A model generated the notes under the pieces. It saw only the letters and a program-made list of their open reading frames with translations. It was not told where the DNA came from and searched no databases. Positions 49,845 to 58,391 of a stretch of 64,000 nucleotides of DNA are shown here, piece after piece. Every line of letters begins with the position of its first letter. The first letter of the stretch is position 1. The translations under genes were made by a program, and so were the position numbers. The stretch lies in contig JAENYZ010000003.1 in assembly GCA_016841525.1 (NCBI GenBank), positions 1 to 64,000 of the forward strand. The letters are read 5' to 3'. The DNA is from Anaerolineaceae bacterium. Its GTDB lineage: Bacteria; Chloroflexota; Anaerolineae; Anaerolineales; Anaerolineaceae.

Positions 49845-51743
49845 ATGAATCCCTTGATAAAAGCCATTAAAGCCATAGATGAGTTGGGGCTGGCCAAGCT
49901 CTGGTATTACACGCTTTACAAGGTGGGTTTAGCGACCGGACACTTCCGCAGGTTAACGCCCGGAAAAATGTCTATTTTCAACGGCAAACCCAGCCTGCCG
50001 CCTTTCAATGGCTTTCCTGAAATGACGGCAGCACAACGCGATCAACTGCTTGAAGAGGCAGATTTGATAAGGGCGGGCACAGTCTGCCTGTTTGGTGTTC
50101 ACCAGGTTCCTCTCAATCTACACACTGGAGCGTCACAAAAGCACTGGACGGCGCTTGAAAAGATACAGCCTGAAAAGGACATCAAATTTATCTGGGAGCC
50201 AGCGCGTTTTGGATGGGCGATCACATTGGCAAGAGCTTATGCTGTTAGCCGTGATGAAAAATATGCGCAGGATTTCTGGGAAAAAACCCTCACCTTTTTG
50301 GAAGCACATCCCCCTAACCTTGGACGGCAGTGGCAGTCCGCCCAGGAGGTCGCGATACGTTTAATGGCGCTTGTTTTTTGCGATCGCGTTTTTGCTCCTT
50401 CAGCGCTATCTACACCGGAGAAGCGCAGGCGGCTCTGGCAGGCTGTTATTGAACACGCACAACGCATTCCGCCGACTTTGGTTTATTCGCGTGCTCAAAA
50501 TAATAATCACCTGCTTTCAGAGGCTGCCGGGCTGTTTACAGCTGGACTGTACTTTGCAGAGCATCCCCAGGCTGAAAAATGGCAGGAGCTGGGTTGGCGC
50601 TGGTTTAATTGGGCGCTGCAAAATCAGGTCACTGAATTCGGCACTTACATCCAGCACAGTACAAATTACCATCGGCTGATGCTCCAGCTGGCATTGTATC
50701 TTGACCAGTTAATGCGAACTGCGAAAAAGGATTGGCCTGCTGCAAGCACTGACCGCCTGAAAGTTGCTGTGCGCTGGTTGTGGGCATTAACAGACCCCGA
50801 TACCGGACAGATACCGAACCTGGGGGCTAACGACAGCGCTTATATTTTCCCTTTGATACAATTAGCTCATGACGATTACCGACCGGTTGTCGATGCGGCT
50901 GCCAAAGCCTTCCTGAACGCTGATATTTATCAGCAGCCAAAGCTTTCGGAAATGGCAAACTGGTTTGAGATACAGGCAGAAGGCGCAAACAATCAAAAAC
51001 AAGCCCAGGCGCTCGATATGCTCCGGCTGGATCAAAAAGACGGGCGTGCATTCATTCACACCGCACATTTCACAGACCGTCCTTCCCATGCAGATCAGCT
51101 TCATGTCGATCTCTGGCGGCAGGGCGTGAACATCGCCATAGACCCCGGCACCTATCAATACAATGCCGCCCCGCCCTGGGACAACGTCCTTTCTTCAACC
51201 CGGGTTCACAACACCCTCGTCCTTGACGGTCAGGACCAGATGACCCGTGCCGGGCGATTCCTCTGGTTGGATTGGGCACAGGCAGAAATCATCGCCCACG
51301 AAATTGACGAGTTTGGTCAAATCAAAAGGGTGACTGCAGAACATGACGGATTTTGTAAACTCGGCGCCCGTCACCAGCGCACATTAAAAACTAAGGATCG
51401 CGGATGGCTTGTGGAAGACCTTGTTCTTCCTTATAAAGCGCCAGATGACAAAATCCATACCGCCCAATTAAGCTGGCTTTTACCAGATTGGGATTGGTCA
51501 CTAGTAGCCGGGAACCAATTAATACTCTCTGGCCCTGATTTTTCTTTTTGGCTTCAAATCGACGGTGTCGTCAAAATCTGTCTTTTCAGAGGGGGCGAAC
51601 GATTGCTTGGCAATATTGACGCACAGCCAAACTGGGGATGGCAGTCCCCTGCTTATGGACTCAAGCAAGCTGCATTGATGGTGAAGGCTGAGATTTCAGG
51701 CATTTTGCCGATCAGGTTCCAATCAGATTTCCAATTTGAATAA
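49845..51743 (+). CDS. Heparinase II/III family protein
   Basis: This 632-residue protein of the heparinase II/III (PL12/alginate-lyase-like) type has an N-terminal (alpha/alpha) toroid with RAQNNNHLLSEAAGLFTAGLYFAEHP and a C-terminal beta-sandwich with PSHADQLHVDLWRQGVNIAIDPGTYQYN and RVHNTLVLDGQDQM, which supply the Tyr/His residues used in beta-elimination. Secreted lyases carry signal peptides; none is seen here, which fits the biosynthesis-cluster members that probably modify or edit nascent polymer or lipid-linked sugar. It follows the bi-domain oxidoreductase by 59 bases. No good ribosome site precedes the ATG at 49845. The substrate is unknown. Confidence 0.9.
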   Translation: MNPLIKAIKAIDELGLAKLWYYTLYKVGLATGHFRRLTPGKMSIFNGKPSLPPFNGFPEMTAAQRDQLLEEADLIRAGTVCLFGVHQVPLNLHTGASQKHWTALEKIQPEKDIKFIWEPARFGWAITLARAYAVSRDEKYAQDFWEKTLTFLEAHPPNLGRQWQSAQEVAIRLMALVFCDRVFAPSALSTPEKRRRLWQAVIEHAQRIPPTLVYSRAQNNNHLLSEAAGLFTAGLYFAEHPQAEKWQELGWRWFNWALQNQVTEFGTYIQHSTNYHRLMLQLALYLDQLMRTAKKDWPAASTDRLKVAVRWLWALTDPDTGQIPNLGANDSAYIFPLIQLAHDDYRPVVDAAAKAFLNADIYQQPKLSEMANWFEIQAEGANNQKQAQALDMLRLDQKDGRAFIHTAHFTDRPSHADQLHVDLWRQGVNIAIDPGTYQYNAAPPWDNVLSSTRVHNTLVLDGQDQMTRAGRFLWLDWAQAEIIAHEIDEFGQIKRVTAEHDGFCKLGARHQRTLKTKDRGWLVEDLVLPYKAPDDKIHTAQLSWLLPDWDWSLVAGNQLILSGPDFSFWLQIDGVVKICLFRGGERLLGNIDAQPNWGWQSPAYGLKQAALMVKAEISGILPIRFQSDFQFE

Positions 51744-51854
51744 TCGATAATAATTCCATTTACTCATTTAGATCTAAAGTTGACCTGTGGGATGACCTTA
51801 TGCTGCCCGGCTTTCTCACACGGCTTGATTAGAATCGAGTAAAATGTTAACAAT

Positions 51855-53069
51855 ATGCACATCCTGCTGATCCACCAGGCCTTTGCGGCTTTGGACGAAC
51901 CCGGCGGCACACGCCATCATGAACTGGCACGACACCTCGCCCAACAGGGACACCAGGTGACCATCATCGCCAGCCCGGTCAGCTACCTCACCGGAACAAG
52001 CAGAACGGAAAAAAGCCGCAAACAAATTGACGATTTGGGTGTGACAATTATCAGAAGCTTTACCCTTCCCGCCTTGCATCGCTCCTTTATCTGGCGGGTG
52101 TTCAGCTTCTTCAGCTTTATGATCTCATCCTTCATCAACGGCTTGTTCGTTAAAAAAGTAGATCTTGTCTGGGGCACCACACCCCCTATTTTCCAGGGGC
52201 CAACCGCATGGCTGCTTGCCCGTCTCAAGAACAAACCCTTTTTACTTGAGGTGCGCGACCTTTGGCCTGCCTTTGCCGTTGCTGTTGGCGTATTGAAAAA
52301 CAAACCACTGATCCGGCTGTCAGAATGGCTTGAAAAGTTCCTTTATAAACACGCTGACCATGTGATGGTCAACTCACCCGGGTTTATTGACCATGTTAAA
52401 GCCAGGGGCGCAGAAAAGGTCTCACTGATACCCAACGGCGCTGATCCTGATATGTTCGATCCCCAATCAGATGGCCTAGCTTTCCGAGAAGAACATAACC
52501 TGGATGAAAAATTTATTGTTTTATACGCAGGCGCACATGGGTTATCAAACGACCTGGATGTGGTCTTGGAAGCAGCAGCGCACCTTAAAAGCCGCGACGA
52601 TATCCTGATCCTTTTGCTGGGATCAGGCAAGGAAAAAACACGACTGCAATCCCTGGCAACCGAAAAAAGATTGGACAATGTCTTATTCCTTCCGCCAGTG
52701 CCTAAGCTTGAGATGAAAGAAGCGCTTGCAGCATCAGATGCTTGCCTGGCGATATTAAAACCGATTGAGATGTATAAAACGACCTACCCCAACAAGGTCT
52801 TCGATTACATGGCAGCCGGTAGAGCGGTGATTTTAGCAATTGACGGTGTCATTCGAGAGGTGGTTGAAGCAGGAAATGCCGGGATAGCAGTTCCCCCCGG
52901 AAATCCAAAAGCCCTCTCTGATGCAATTTATGAGCTGGCGTCCGACCAAACAAGATGCCAGAAATTAGGTGAAAACGGCAGGAAGATCATTGAGAATCAA
53001 TTTTCACGCAAAGAACTGGCGGATAAATTTACCGCGCTGCTGGAATCAGTAAGGAGGATGTATGGTTGA
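51855..53069 (+). CDS. Glycosyltransferase family 4, WbuB-like
   Basis: This 404-residue retaining GT-B enzyme has an N-terminal half starting [37 protein letters not shown], as in WbuB-type L-fucosamine transferases. The C-terminal half has [48 protein letters not shown] and the donor-site [21 protein letters not shown] with the E-x7-E-like acidic pair. It adds a sugar to a lipid-linked oligosaccharide on the cytoplasmic face. Sitting after the bi-domain oxidoreductase and heparinase genes, it completes the conserved three-gene set. It overlaps the response regulator gene by 8 bases. Confidence 0.92.
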   Translation: MHILLIHQAFAALDEPGGTRHHELARHLAQQGHQVTIIASPVSYLTGTSRTEKSRKQIDDLGVTIIRSFTLPALHRSFIWRVFSFFSFMISSFINGLFVKKVDLVWGTTPPIFQGPTAWLLARLKNKPFLLEVRDLWPAFAVAVGVLKNKPLIRLSEWLEKFLYKHADHVMVNSPGFIDHVKARGAEKVSLIPNGADPDMFDPQSDGLAFREEHNLDEKFIVLYAGAHGLSNDLDVVLEAAAHLKSRDDILILLLGSGKEKTRLQSLATEKRLDNVLFLPPVPKLEMKEALAASDACLAILKPIEMYKTTYPNKVFDYMAAGRAVILAIDGVIREVVEAGNAGIAVPPGNPKALSDAIYELASDQTRCQKLGENGRKIIENQFSRKELADKFTALLESVRRMYG

Positions 53070-53778
53070 TAAAATTTTAGTTGTTGATGACGAGATTTCC
53101 CTTCAGGAAACACTGGCTTATAACCTCAAGAAACAAGGTTATGATGTCCTGACAACGGGGGACGGCAATGAAGCCCTCGAAATAGCACGTGAACAAAAAC
53201 CTGACCTGATCATCCTGGATGTGATGCTGCCAGGCATTGACGGCTTTGAGGTTTGCCGAATATTACGCAAGGAGATGGCAACACCAGTGTTGATGCTGAC
53301 TGCCAGGGATGACGAAATTGACCGCGTGGTCGGCCTCGAGGTCGGTGCGGATGATTATCTCTCAAAACCTTTTAGCATGCGTGAACTCATCGCCCGCGTC
53401 AAAGCGATGCTCCGCCGGGTGCGATTGATCCGTGAAGAGATCGATCAGCAAGAGGCGAAGGACGGCAAGCGCAAATCTGAAATTTTAGATTTTGATAATT
53501 TGCGGATAGATATGACCCGCCGTGAAATCCTCGTGGATGAGAAAGTCGTCCCATTCAAACCAAAAGAATATGAGTTGTTAACTTTCTTTGCCCAACACCA
53601 AGGGCAGGTTCTTTCACGCGAGATGATCCTTGAGCGTGTTTGGGGATGGGATTTTATCGGGGACAGCCGCACGGTTGACGTTCACGTACGCTGGCTGCGA
53701 GAAAAGATTGAACGGGACCCTGCTAATCCGCGTCGCATCATAACCGTTCGGGGTGCCGGCTATCGCTTTGAAGGATAG
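53062..53778 (+). CDS. phoB: OmpR/PhoB family response regulator
   Basis: This 238-residue regulator has a receiver domain (phosphoacceptor Asp53 in [10 protein letters not shown], switch Thr in MLTARD, Lys in [11 protein letters not shown]) and a C-terminal winged helix ([52 protein letters not shown]). It is followed immediately by a PhoR-like kinase and then by PstB and PhoU, so it is most likely the phosphate-starvation regulator PhoB/PhoP. GGAGG precedes the ATG, which lies within the end of the glycosyltransferase gene, so phosphate control may share a transcript with polysaccharide genes. A candidate Pho box lies at 55508-55547. Confidence 0.92.
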   Translation: MVDKILVVDDEISLQETLAYNLKKQGYDVLTTGDGNEALEIAREQKPDLIILDVMLPGIDGFEVCRILRKEMATPVLMLTARDDEIDRVVGLEVGADDYLSKPFSMRELIARVKAMLRRVRLIREEIDQQEAKDGKRKSEILDFDNLRIDMTRREILVDEKVVPFKPKEYELLTFFAQHQGQVLSREMILERVWGWDFIGDSRTVDVHVRWLREKIERDPANPRRIITVRGAGYRFEG

Positions 53779-53781
53779 TTG

Positions 53782-55506
53782 ATGCATCGTCAACTTCGAT
53801 GGAAGGTCCTTCTGCCTTTCCTGATCATCTTTGTTTTAATAATAACGATCTTAAGCCTTGTAATCGCGGCTGACCTGCATGACCGCCGCGCGAGATATTT
53901 GCAAGACCAGCTCTCAAATACTGCACAGCTGATCGAAATCCAGGCACGCCCCTATTATGGTGCGCCTGACCAAGCATCCCAACTTGAAGCTTACGCAAAA
54001 CAGCTATCTGAAACTTTAAATATCGAGGTGGCTTTCCTCAACATGGACGAAAGTTTGGTTGCTTCATCAAATTCTGGTGAGGCACCTTCAACCATATTTG
54101 GGCTGACTTCAGCTTTAACAGAAGGACAGGCCTTTGCAATAGTGGAAAACACTGCCGTTTATACAAAAGTCATCCAGGATTCAGAATCTAATGAAGTTGG
54201 TCTTCTTCAAGTGCAAAGTTCCGCGGACTTATTCAGTGACAGCACCGCAGCCATTTTTAGATACATGATCAGCATCCTGCTGATTGGTCTAACAGCAATG
54301 ATCGTCGTGGCTCTGATTGTTAAAGATCGGCAGCAGCTTCCAGCAGAAAAGTTGACCATTGCAGCACAAGAAATGAGCTTCGGTCATTTTTCGGGTCTTG
54401 ATTTCCCAGAAAAAGCCGGGGAATTGAATGATTTGAGCCAAGCGCTGCAGGATATCACACAAAACCTTGGCAAACAAATTGAAACTCTCACCAGTGAAAG
54501 GGGCATGCTCTCAGCAGTTCTCAACCAGATGACAGACGGGGTGATCATCACGGATTCTGAGGGCAGGGTTAAATTGCTCAATCCTGCCGCAGAACGAATC
54601 TTTCAGATCAATCAAAATAAGGAACTGGAACGCTCTATTGTAGAAGTCCTGCGATATCATCAACTGGTAGAGCTTTGGCGCATGGCTAAAGATGGCGATC
54701 GACAGAGCACCATGCTCGAAATTGGACCTAACCACATGTTTTTGCAAGTGGTTGGCATCCCCTTGAAAGCACTTCTGCCTGGCAGCACCTTGCTCCTCAT
54801 CCAGGATCTGACACAATTGAGGCGCCTTGAGACCGTGCGACGTGATTTCATCAGCAATGTTTCCCACGAACTGCGCACACCTCTTGCCAGCATGAAAGCA
54901 TTGGCGGAGACACTCCAGGAAGGCGCTCTTGAGGACCCACCCGCTGCACGGCGTTTCATTTTACGCATGGAAACAGAAATCGATAACCTGACTCAACTGG
55001 TCAACGAACTGCTCGAATTGTCAAAAATTGAATCGGGTAAAGTGCCACTGTCATTCCATCGTATTCAGCCCTGTGAACTGCTTCAGCCAGCTTTTGAACG
55101 AATGGCATTACAAGCAGAACGCGCTGGGCTGAAACTCACATTGAACTGTCAACCTGACCTGCCGGCCGTTTTTGCGGACCCCAATCGCATTACCCAGGTG
55201 CTGATCAACCTGGTTCATAATGCCATCAAATTCACTCCCCCGGATGGTGAGATCTCCCTCAATGCCTACCAGGATGGCGAACAAATTGTGTTTTTTGTCA
55301 AAGACTCTGGTGTTGGGATTGCAAGAAAAGACCTCGGAAGAATTTTTGAACGTTTTTATAAAGCAGACCGAGCCCGTGCTGGCGGCGGTACTGGATTGGG
55401 ATTATCCATATCCAGGCACATGATCGAATCCCATGGCGGATATATTTGGGCTGAAAGCGATGAAGGTGTCGGGAGTACATTCTATTTTTCACTGCCAATC
55501 GCATGA
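53782..55506 (+). CDS. phoR: PhoR-like sensor histidine kinase
   Basis: This 574-residue membrane kinase is the partner of the response regulator just before it. It has a first membrane helix (VLLPFLIIFVLIITILSLVI), an extracytoplasmic domain of about 130 residues, a second helix near 165-185, a HAMP-like linker, and a PAS domain (LSAVLNQMTDGVIITDSEGRVKLLNPAAERIF). The DHp helix carries His362 in VSHELRTPLASMKALAETL, and the ATP-binding domain has N-box LINLVHNAIKFT, G1 DSGVGI, F-box RIFERFYKADRAR and G2 GGTGLGLSI. The presence of PAS and the gene order match PhoR. ATG 53782 is preferred over TTG 53779 because of AAGGA spacing. Confidence 0.92.
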   Translation: MHRQLRWKVLLPFLIIFVLIITILSLVIAADLHDRRARYLQDQLSNTAQLIEIQARPYYGAPDQASQLEAYAKQLSETLNIEVAFLNMDESLVASSNSGEAPSTIFGLTSALTEGQAFAIVENTAVYTKVIQDSESNEVGLLQVQSSADLFSDSTAAIFRYMISILLIGLTAMIVVALIVKDRQQLPAEKLTIAAQEMSFGHFSGLDFPEKAGELNDLSQALQDITQNLGKQIETLTSERGMLSAVLNQMTDGVIITDSEGRVKLLNPAAERIFQINQNKELERSIVEVLRYHQLVELWRMAKDGDRQSTMLEIGPNHMFLQVVGIPLKALLPGSTLLLIQDLTQLRRLETVRRDFISNVSHELRTPLASMKALAETLQEGALEDPPAARRFILRMETEIDNLTQLVNELLELSKIESGKVPLSFHRIQPCELLQPAFERMALQAERAGLKLTLNCQPDLPAVFADPNRITQVLINLVHNAIKFTPPDGEISLNAYQDGEQIVFFVKDSGVGIARKDLGRIFERFYKADRARAGGGTGLGLSISRHMIESHGGYIWAESDEGVGSTFYFSLPIA

Positions 55507-55507
55507 T

Positions 55508-55547
55508 GTTAACCCTTTATTTACCAGTTTTCATCCATTTTTAACTG
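55508..55547 (+). promoter_or_regulatory. Candidate Pho box (11-base direct repeats) before pstB
   Basis: Four seven-base units at an exact 11-base period can be read: GTTAACC (55508), ATTTACC (55519), TTCATCC (55530) and TTAACTG (55541), each followed by a T-rich four-base spacer. This is the design of PhoB/PhoP boxes (E. coli CTGTCAT, Streptomyces GTTCACC, both at 11-base period). A weak -10 (TATTTT, 55559) lies 11 bases after the last unit, where an activator would replace the -35. Confidence 0.6.
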
Positions 55548-55654
55548 AATCAATGCCTATTTTTGAAATAAAAATGTTAAGATTAATTGAACTGCATTGT
55601 TTAGTATCTATCCATGAAAGCTAATTAACCAGAAATAAACAAGATTTGAAATTA

Positions 55655-56545
55655 ATGAATTTAACCAATCAGCAGGAAACAATATCCACCCATCCCCCAA
55701 TAGCACCAAAAGAGAAAAAGATTGAATCGAGGATTCATATTGGTGAAAGTGCGGGGACACCCAGCTTTGAATCCTTACCTGTCAAAATGGCTGCCGTTGA
55801 CCTATCCGTTTATTATGGCAAATTTCGCGCCCTCAAAGATATCTCAATTGAGATTCCGGAAAACAAAATCTCAGCATTGATCGGCCCTTCGGGCTGCGGG
55901 AAGTCCACCTTATTGCGATCATTCAACCGAATGAATGACCTCATCAATGGCACCCGGGTTACAGGACAGGTCTTGCTGAACGGGAAAAATATCTACGAGC
56001 CCGGTGTGGACGTGGTGGACATCCGTCAGCGGGTTGGCATGGTCTTCCAGCGACCCAATCCCTTTCCAATGAGCATATTTGATAATGTTGCCTATGGACC
56101 ACGCTTATATGGCATTCATAAAAAGAAAATCCTTGAGGAGATTGTAGAAGGAAGTTTGCGCAAGTCCGCGCTTTGGGATGACGTCAATGATAAGCTCGAG
56201 CAGTCCGGGTTGGCGCTTTCTGGGGGGCAGCAGCAGCGTTTATGCATCGCCCGGGCAATCGCTGTTGAACCAGCGGTGATCTTAATGGATGAACCGGCTT
56301 CTGCCCTTGACCCAATCTCAACATTGAAGATTGAGGAATTGATGGAAAACCTTAAAGAAGACTACACCATTGTGATCGTAACTCACAACATGCAGCAAGC
56401 TGCACGGGTGTCTGACTTCACAGCATTCTTGATGATTGATGAAGATCGCGCTGGTTGGCTGGTAGAATTCGGCGCAACTGAACAAATTTTTACAAACCCT
56501 CAAAGCGAACAAACAGAACAATACGTCACTGGTCGCTTTGGATAG
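55655..56545 (+). CDS. pstB: Phosphate ABC transporter ATP-binding protein
   Basis: This 296-residue ABC ATPase has Walker [10 protein letters not shown], signature LSGGQQQRL and Walker [13 protein letters not shown]. PstB-specific marks are the phrase [11 protein letters not shown], the Q-loop [23 protein letters not shown] and the ending TGRFG. It powers uptake of phosphate with PstC and PstA and, through PhoU and PhoR, helps signal phosphate supply. An extra 45 residues at the N-terminus precede the domain; family members usually start near residue 1 of the fold. No pstS, pstC or pstA lies in this window, so the channel genes must be elsewhere. ATG 55655 is chosen. Confidence 0.94.
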   Translation: MNLTNQQETISTHPPIAPKEKKIESRIHIGESAGTPSFESLPVKMAAVDLSVYYGKFRALKDISIEIPENKISALIGPSGCGKSTLLRSFNRMNDLINGTRVTGQVLLNGKNIYEPGVDVVDIRQRVGMVFQRPNPFPMSIFDNVAYGPRLYGIHKKKILEEIVEGSLRKSALWDDVNDKLEQSGLALSGGQQQRLCIARAIAVEPAVILMDEPASALDPISTLKIEELMENLKEDYTIVIVTHNMQQAARVSDFTAFLMIDEDRAGWLVEFGATEQIFTNPQSEQTEQYVTGRFG

Positions 56546-56593
56546 ATTGTTATACAATAAAGATGCCTGAAAGCAGCCTTTGAGGAGAAAATC

Positions 56594-57283
56594 ATGCCTC
56601 GTCAAACATTAGATCGAGAAATACATCACCTACAGGATGAAGTCCTGCTGCTGGGAAGCATGGTGGAACAAGCCATGCTGAATGCAATTGACACACTCAA
56701 GCAAAGGGATAAAAAAGCAGCAAGACTGGTATACCTCGATGATGAACGGATCAACGAAAAACGATACGCCATTGAGAACCGTGTTTTGATCCTGTTTGCA
56801 ACCCAACAACCCATTGCCCATGACCTGCGTTTGCTGGCAGCGATCCTCGAAGTGATCACGGAACTGGAACGGATGGGCGATTACGCCAAAGGAATTGCAA
56901 AAATCACTGTCCGAATCAGCGATGATGAAACGCCGATACCGATCCGGGAGATCACTCGCATGGGAGACCTGGCAGTCAGCATGCTTCATCGTGCCCTCAG
57001 CGCTTTCATCAACGAAGATGTCAACATGGCTTACCGGATACCAAAAGAGGATGATCTGGTCGACGATCTTTACAACCAGGTTTATCACAAGAACGTCAAC
57101 GCCATGATTGCTAACCCGGAAATCATTGATCATTCCAGCTACATTATGTGGGTGGTCCACAACATTGAACGCATGGCAGACCGCGTGACCAATATCTGTG
57201 AACGAACCATCTTTATTGCCACGGGTGAATTATTAGAGATTGATATTTCAGATGATGAATGGGCAGATGAGGATGAAAATTAA
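56594..57283 (+). CDS. phoU: Phosphate signalling regulator
   Basis: PhoU couples PstB to PhoR and limits phosphate import when phosphate is plentiful. The 229-residue protein is all helical, with two three-helix bundles each holding the metal-binding pattern: ILEVITELERMGDYAKGIAKI (residues 76-96) and MWVVHNIERMADRVTNICERTIFI (near 185-208). It follows pstB by 48 bases, with AGGAG five bases before the ATG, and is ended by a terminator at 57317. The pair pstB-phoU follows phoBR on the same strand, the usual Pho arrangement minus pstSCA. Confidence 0.94.
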   Translation: MPRQTLDREIHHLQDEVLLLGSMVEQAMLNAIDTLKQRDKKAARLVYLDDERINEKRYAIENRVLILFATQQPIAHDLRLLAAILEVITELERMGDYAKGIAKITVRISDDETPIPIREITRMGDLAVSMLHRALSAFINEDVNMAYRIPKEDDLVDDLYNQVYHKNVNAMIANPEIIDHSSYIMWVVHNIERMADRVTNICERTIFIATGELLEIDISDDEWADEDEN

Positions 57284-57316
57284 ACAACACCTTCTTGAAT
57301 ATCCAATCCAACCACG

Positions 57317-57343
57317 CCGGCTTTTTTAAATGCCGGTTTTTTA
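57317..57343 (+). terminator. Rho-independent terminator after phoU
   Basis: The arms CCGGC and GCCGG around an AT-rich ten-base loop are followed by six T residues, about 34 bases after the phoU stop. It separates the phosphate genes from the CHAD gene. Confidence 0.82.
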
Positions 57344-57395
57344 ATTCCAGGTGCCGGGTAAACATTTCCACAATACCCGGGGTTGAGAAAATACC

Positions 57396-58370
57396 ATGGA
57401 AACAAAAGATCAAATAGAAATCTATCGTTTCGGCACAGCTTACATCCTTGAGCAGGTCCATCAATTTGAATGCGAAATTGATGGCGCATTAAAGGCAAAA
57501 GATATTGAGTATGTCCATCGAATGCGAGTTGCCTCCCGCAGGTTGAGGACAGCGCTGAATCTCTTCAGTTTGTACTTGCCGGATGACACTGCTCAAATCT
57601 GGCGGCGCGAATTTAAAGGTATCACAAAGGCTCTAGGTCAAGCCAGGGATTTAGATGTCCAAATTCAACTTATCAAAGGCTTGTTGATGGGAGATGTGGC
57701 GGGTGAATATAAACATGGCTACAGGCGCCTTTTATTAAGGCTAAAACAAAATCGAAAAAAAGCGCAGGAAAATGTCAAGTCCTCCATTGAGGTTTTACAG
57801 GCAAAGGGGACACTCAACAGGATTCATACCGTTCTGAAAATGCCGGGGGAAGAACCTGTCTCAATTTATCCACCCGCCTTATACCAGGCGGCATCCGAAT
57901 CAATCCAAAAAGGACTGGAAAATTTCCTCAGCTACCAGGGAACCATTTATGCTCCAAATAACGTTAAGCCTTTGCATGCCATGCGCATCGCCGGCAAGCA
58001 TTTGCGGTACACCATGGAAATTTTCGCGCCCCTTTACCAGCAAAGCTTGCTCCCTTTTGTTGAGATTATGAAAGAAATTCAGGATCAGCTGGGTGAAATT
58101 CACGATTGTGATGTGTGGGTTACCTGGCTGCCTGAATTTATCGCGCTGGAACAAAACCGAAGGCAAGGGTATTTTGGCCATGCCAGGCGAGTAAGAAGAT
58201 TGCTCCCCGGGATTCATCATTTAATTGAAGATCGGAAACTCGCTCGACAACACGCGTATAATACTTTTATAGAAAACTGGCAAAAACATAAGGATGAACA
58301 AACCTGGGAGAAATTAGCAGAATTAATTGACCCATCTTTGGCGACCTTTTATCAAAATCAAAGCCTGTAG
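57396..58370 (+). CDS. CHAD domain protein (polyphosphate-binding)
   Basis: This 324-residue all-helical protein has two CHAD repeats, each with the conserved His and Arg/Lys cluster: YVHRMRVASRRLRTALNLF (near 40-60) and PLHAMRIAGKHLRYTMEIF (near 195-215), and HDCDVWVTWLPEF after the second. CHAD domains bind inorganic polyphosphate through these basic surfaces and localise to polyphosphate granules; they often accompany phosphate or polyphosphate genes. No CYTH domain is fused here. It lies just after phoU, on its own after a terminator, and just before a metallophosphoesterase, which fits phosphate storage. Binding of polyphosphate is inferred from the family. Confidence 0.93.
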   Translation: METKDQIEIYRFGTAYILEQVHQFECEIDGALKAKDIEYVHRMRVASRRLRTALNLFSLYLPDDTAQIWRREFKGITKALGQARDLDVQIQLIKGLLMGDVAGEYKHGYRRLLLRLKQNRKKAQENVKSSIEVLQAKGTLNRIHTVLKMPGEEPVSIYPPALYQAASESIQKGLENFLSYQGTIYAPNNVKPLHAMRIAGKHLRYTMEIFAPLYQQSLLPFVEIMKEIQDQLGEIHDCDVWVTWLPEFIALEQNRRQGYFGHARRVRRLLPGIHHLIEDRKLARQHAYNTFIENWQKHKDEQTWEKLAELIDPSLATFYQNQSL

Positions 58371-58391
58371 CCATATTTGAGAAATTCTTCG

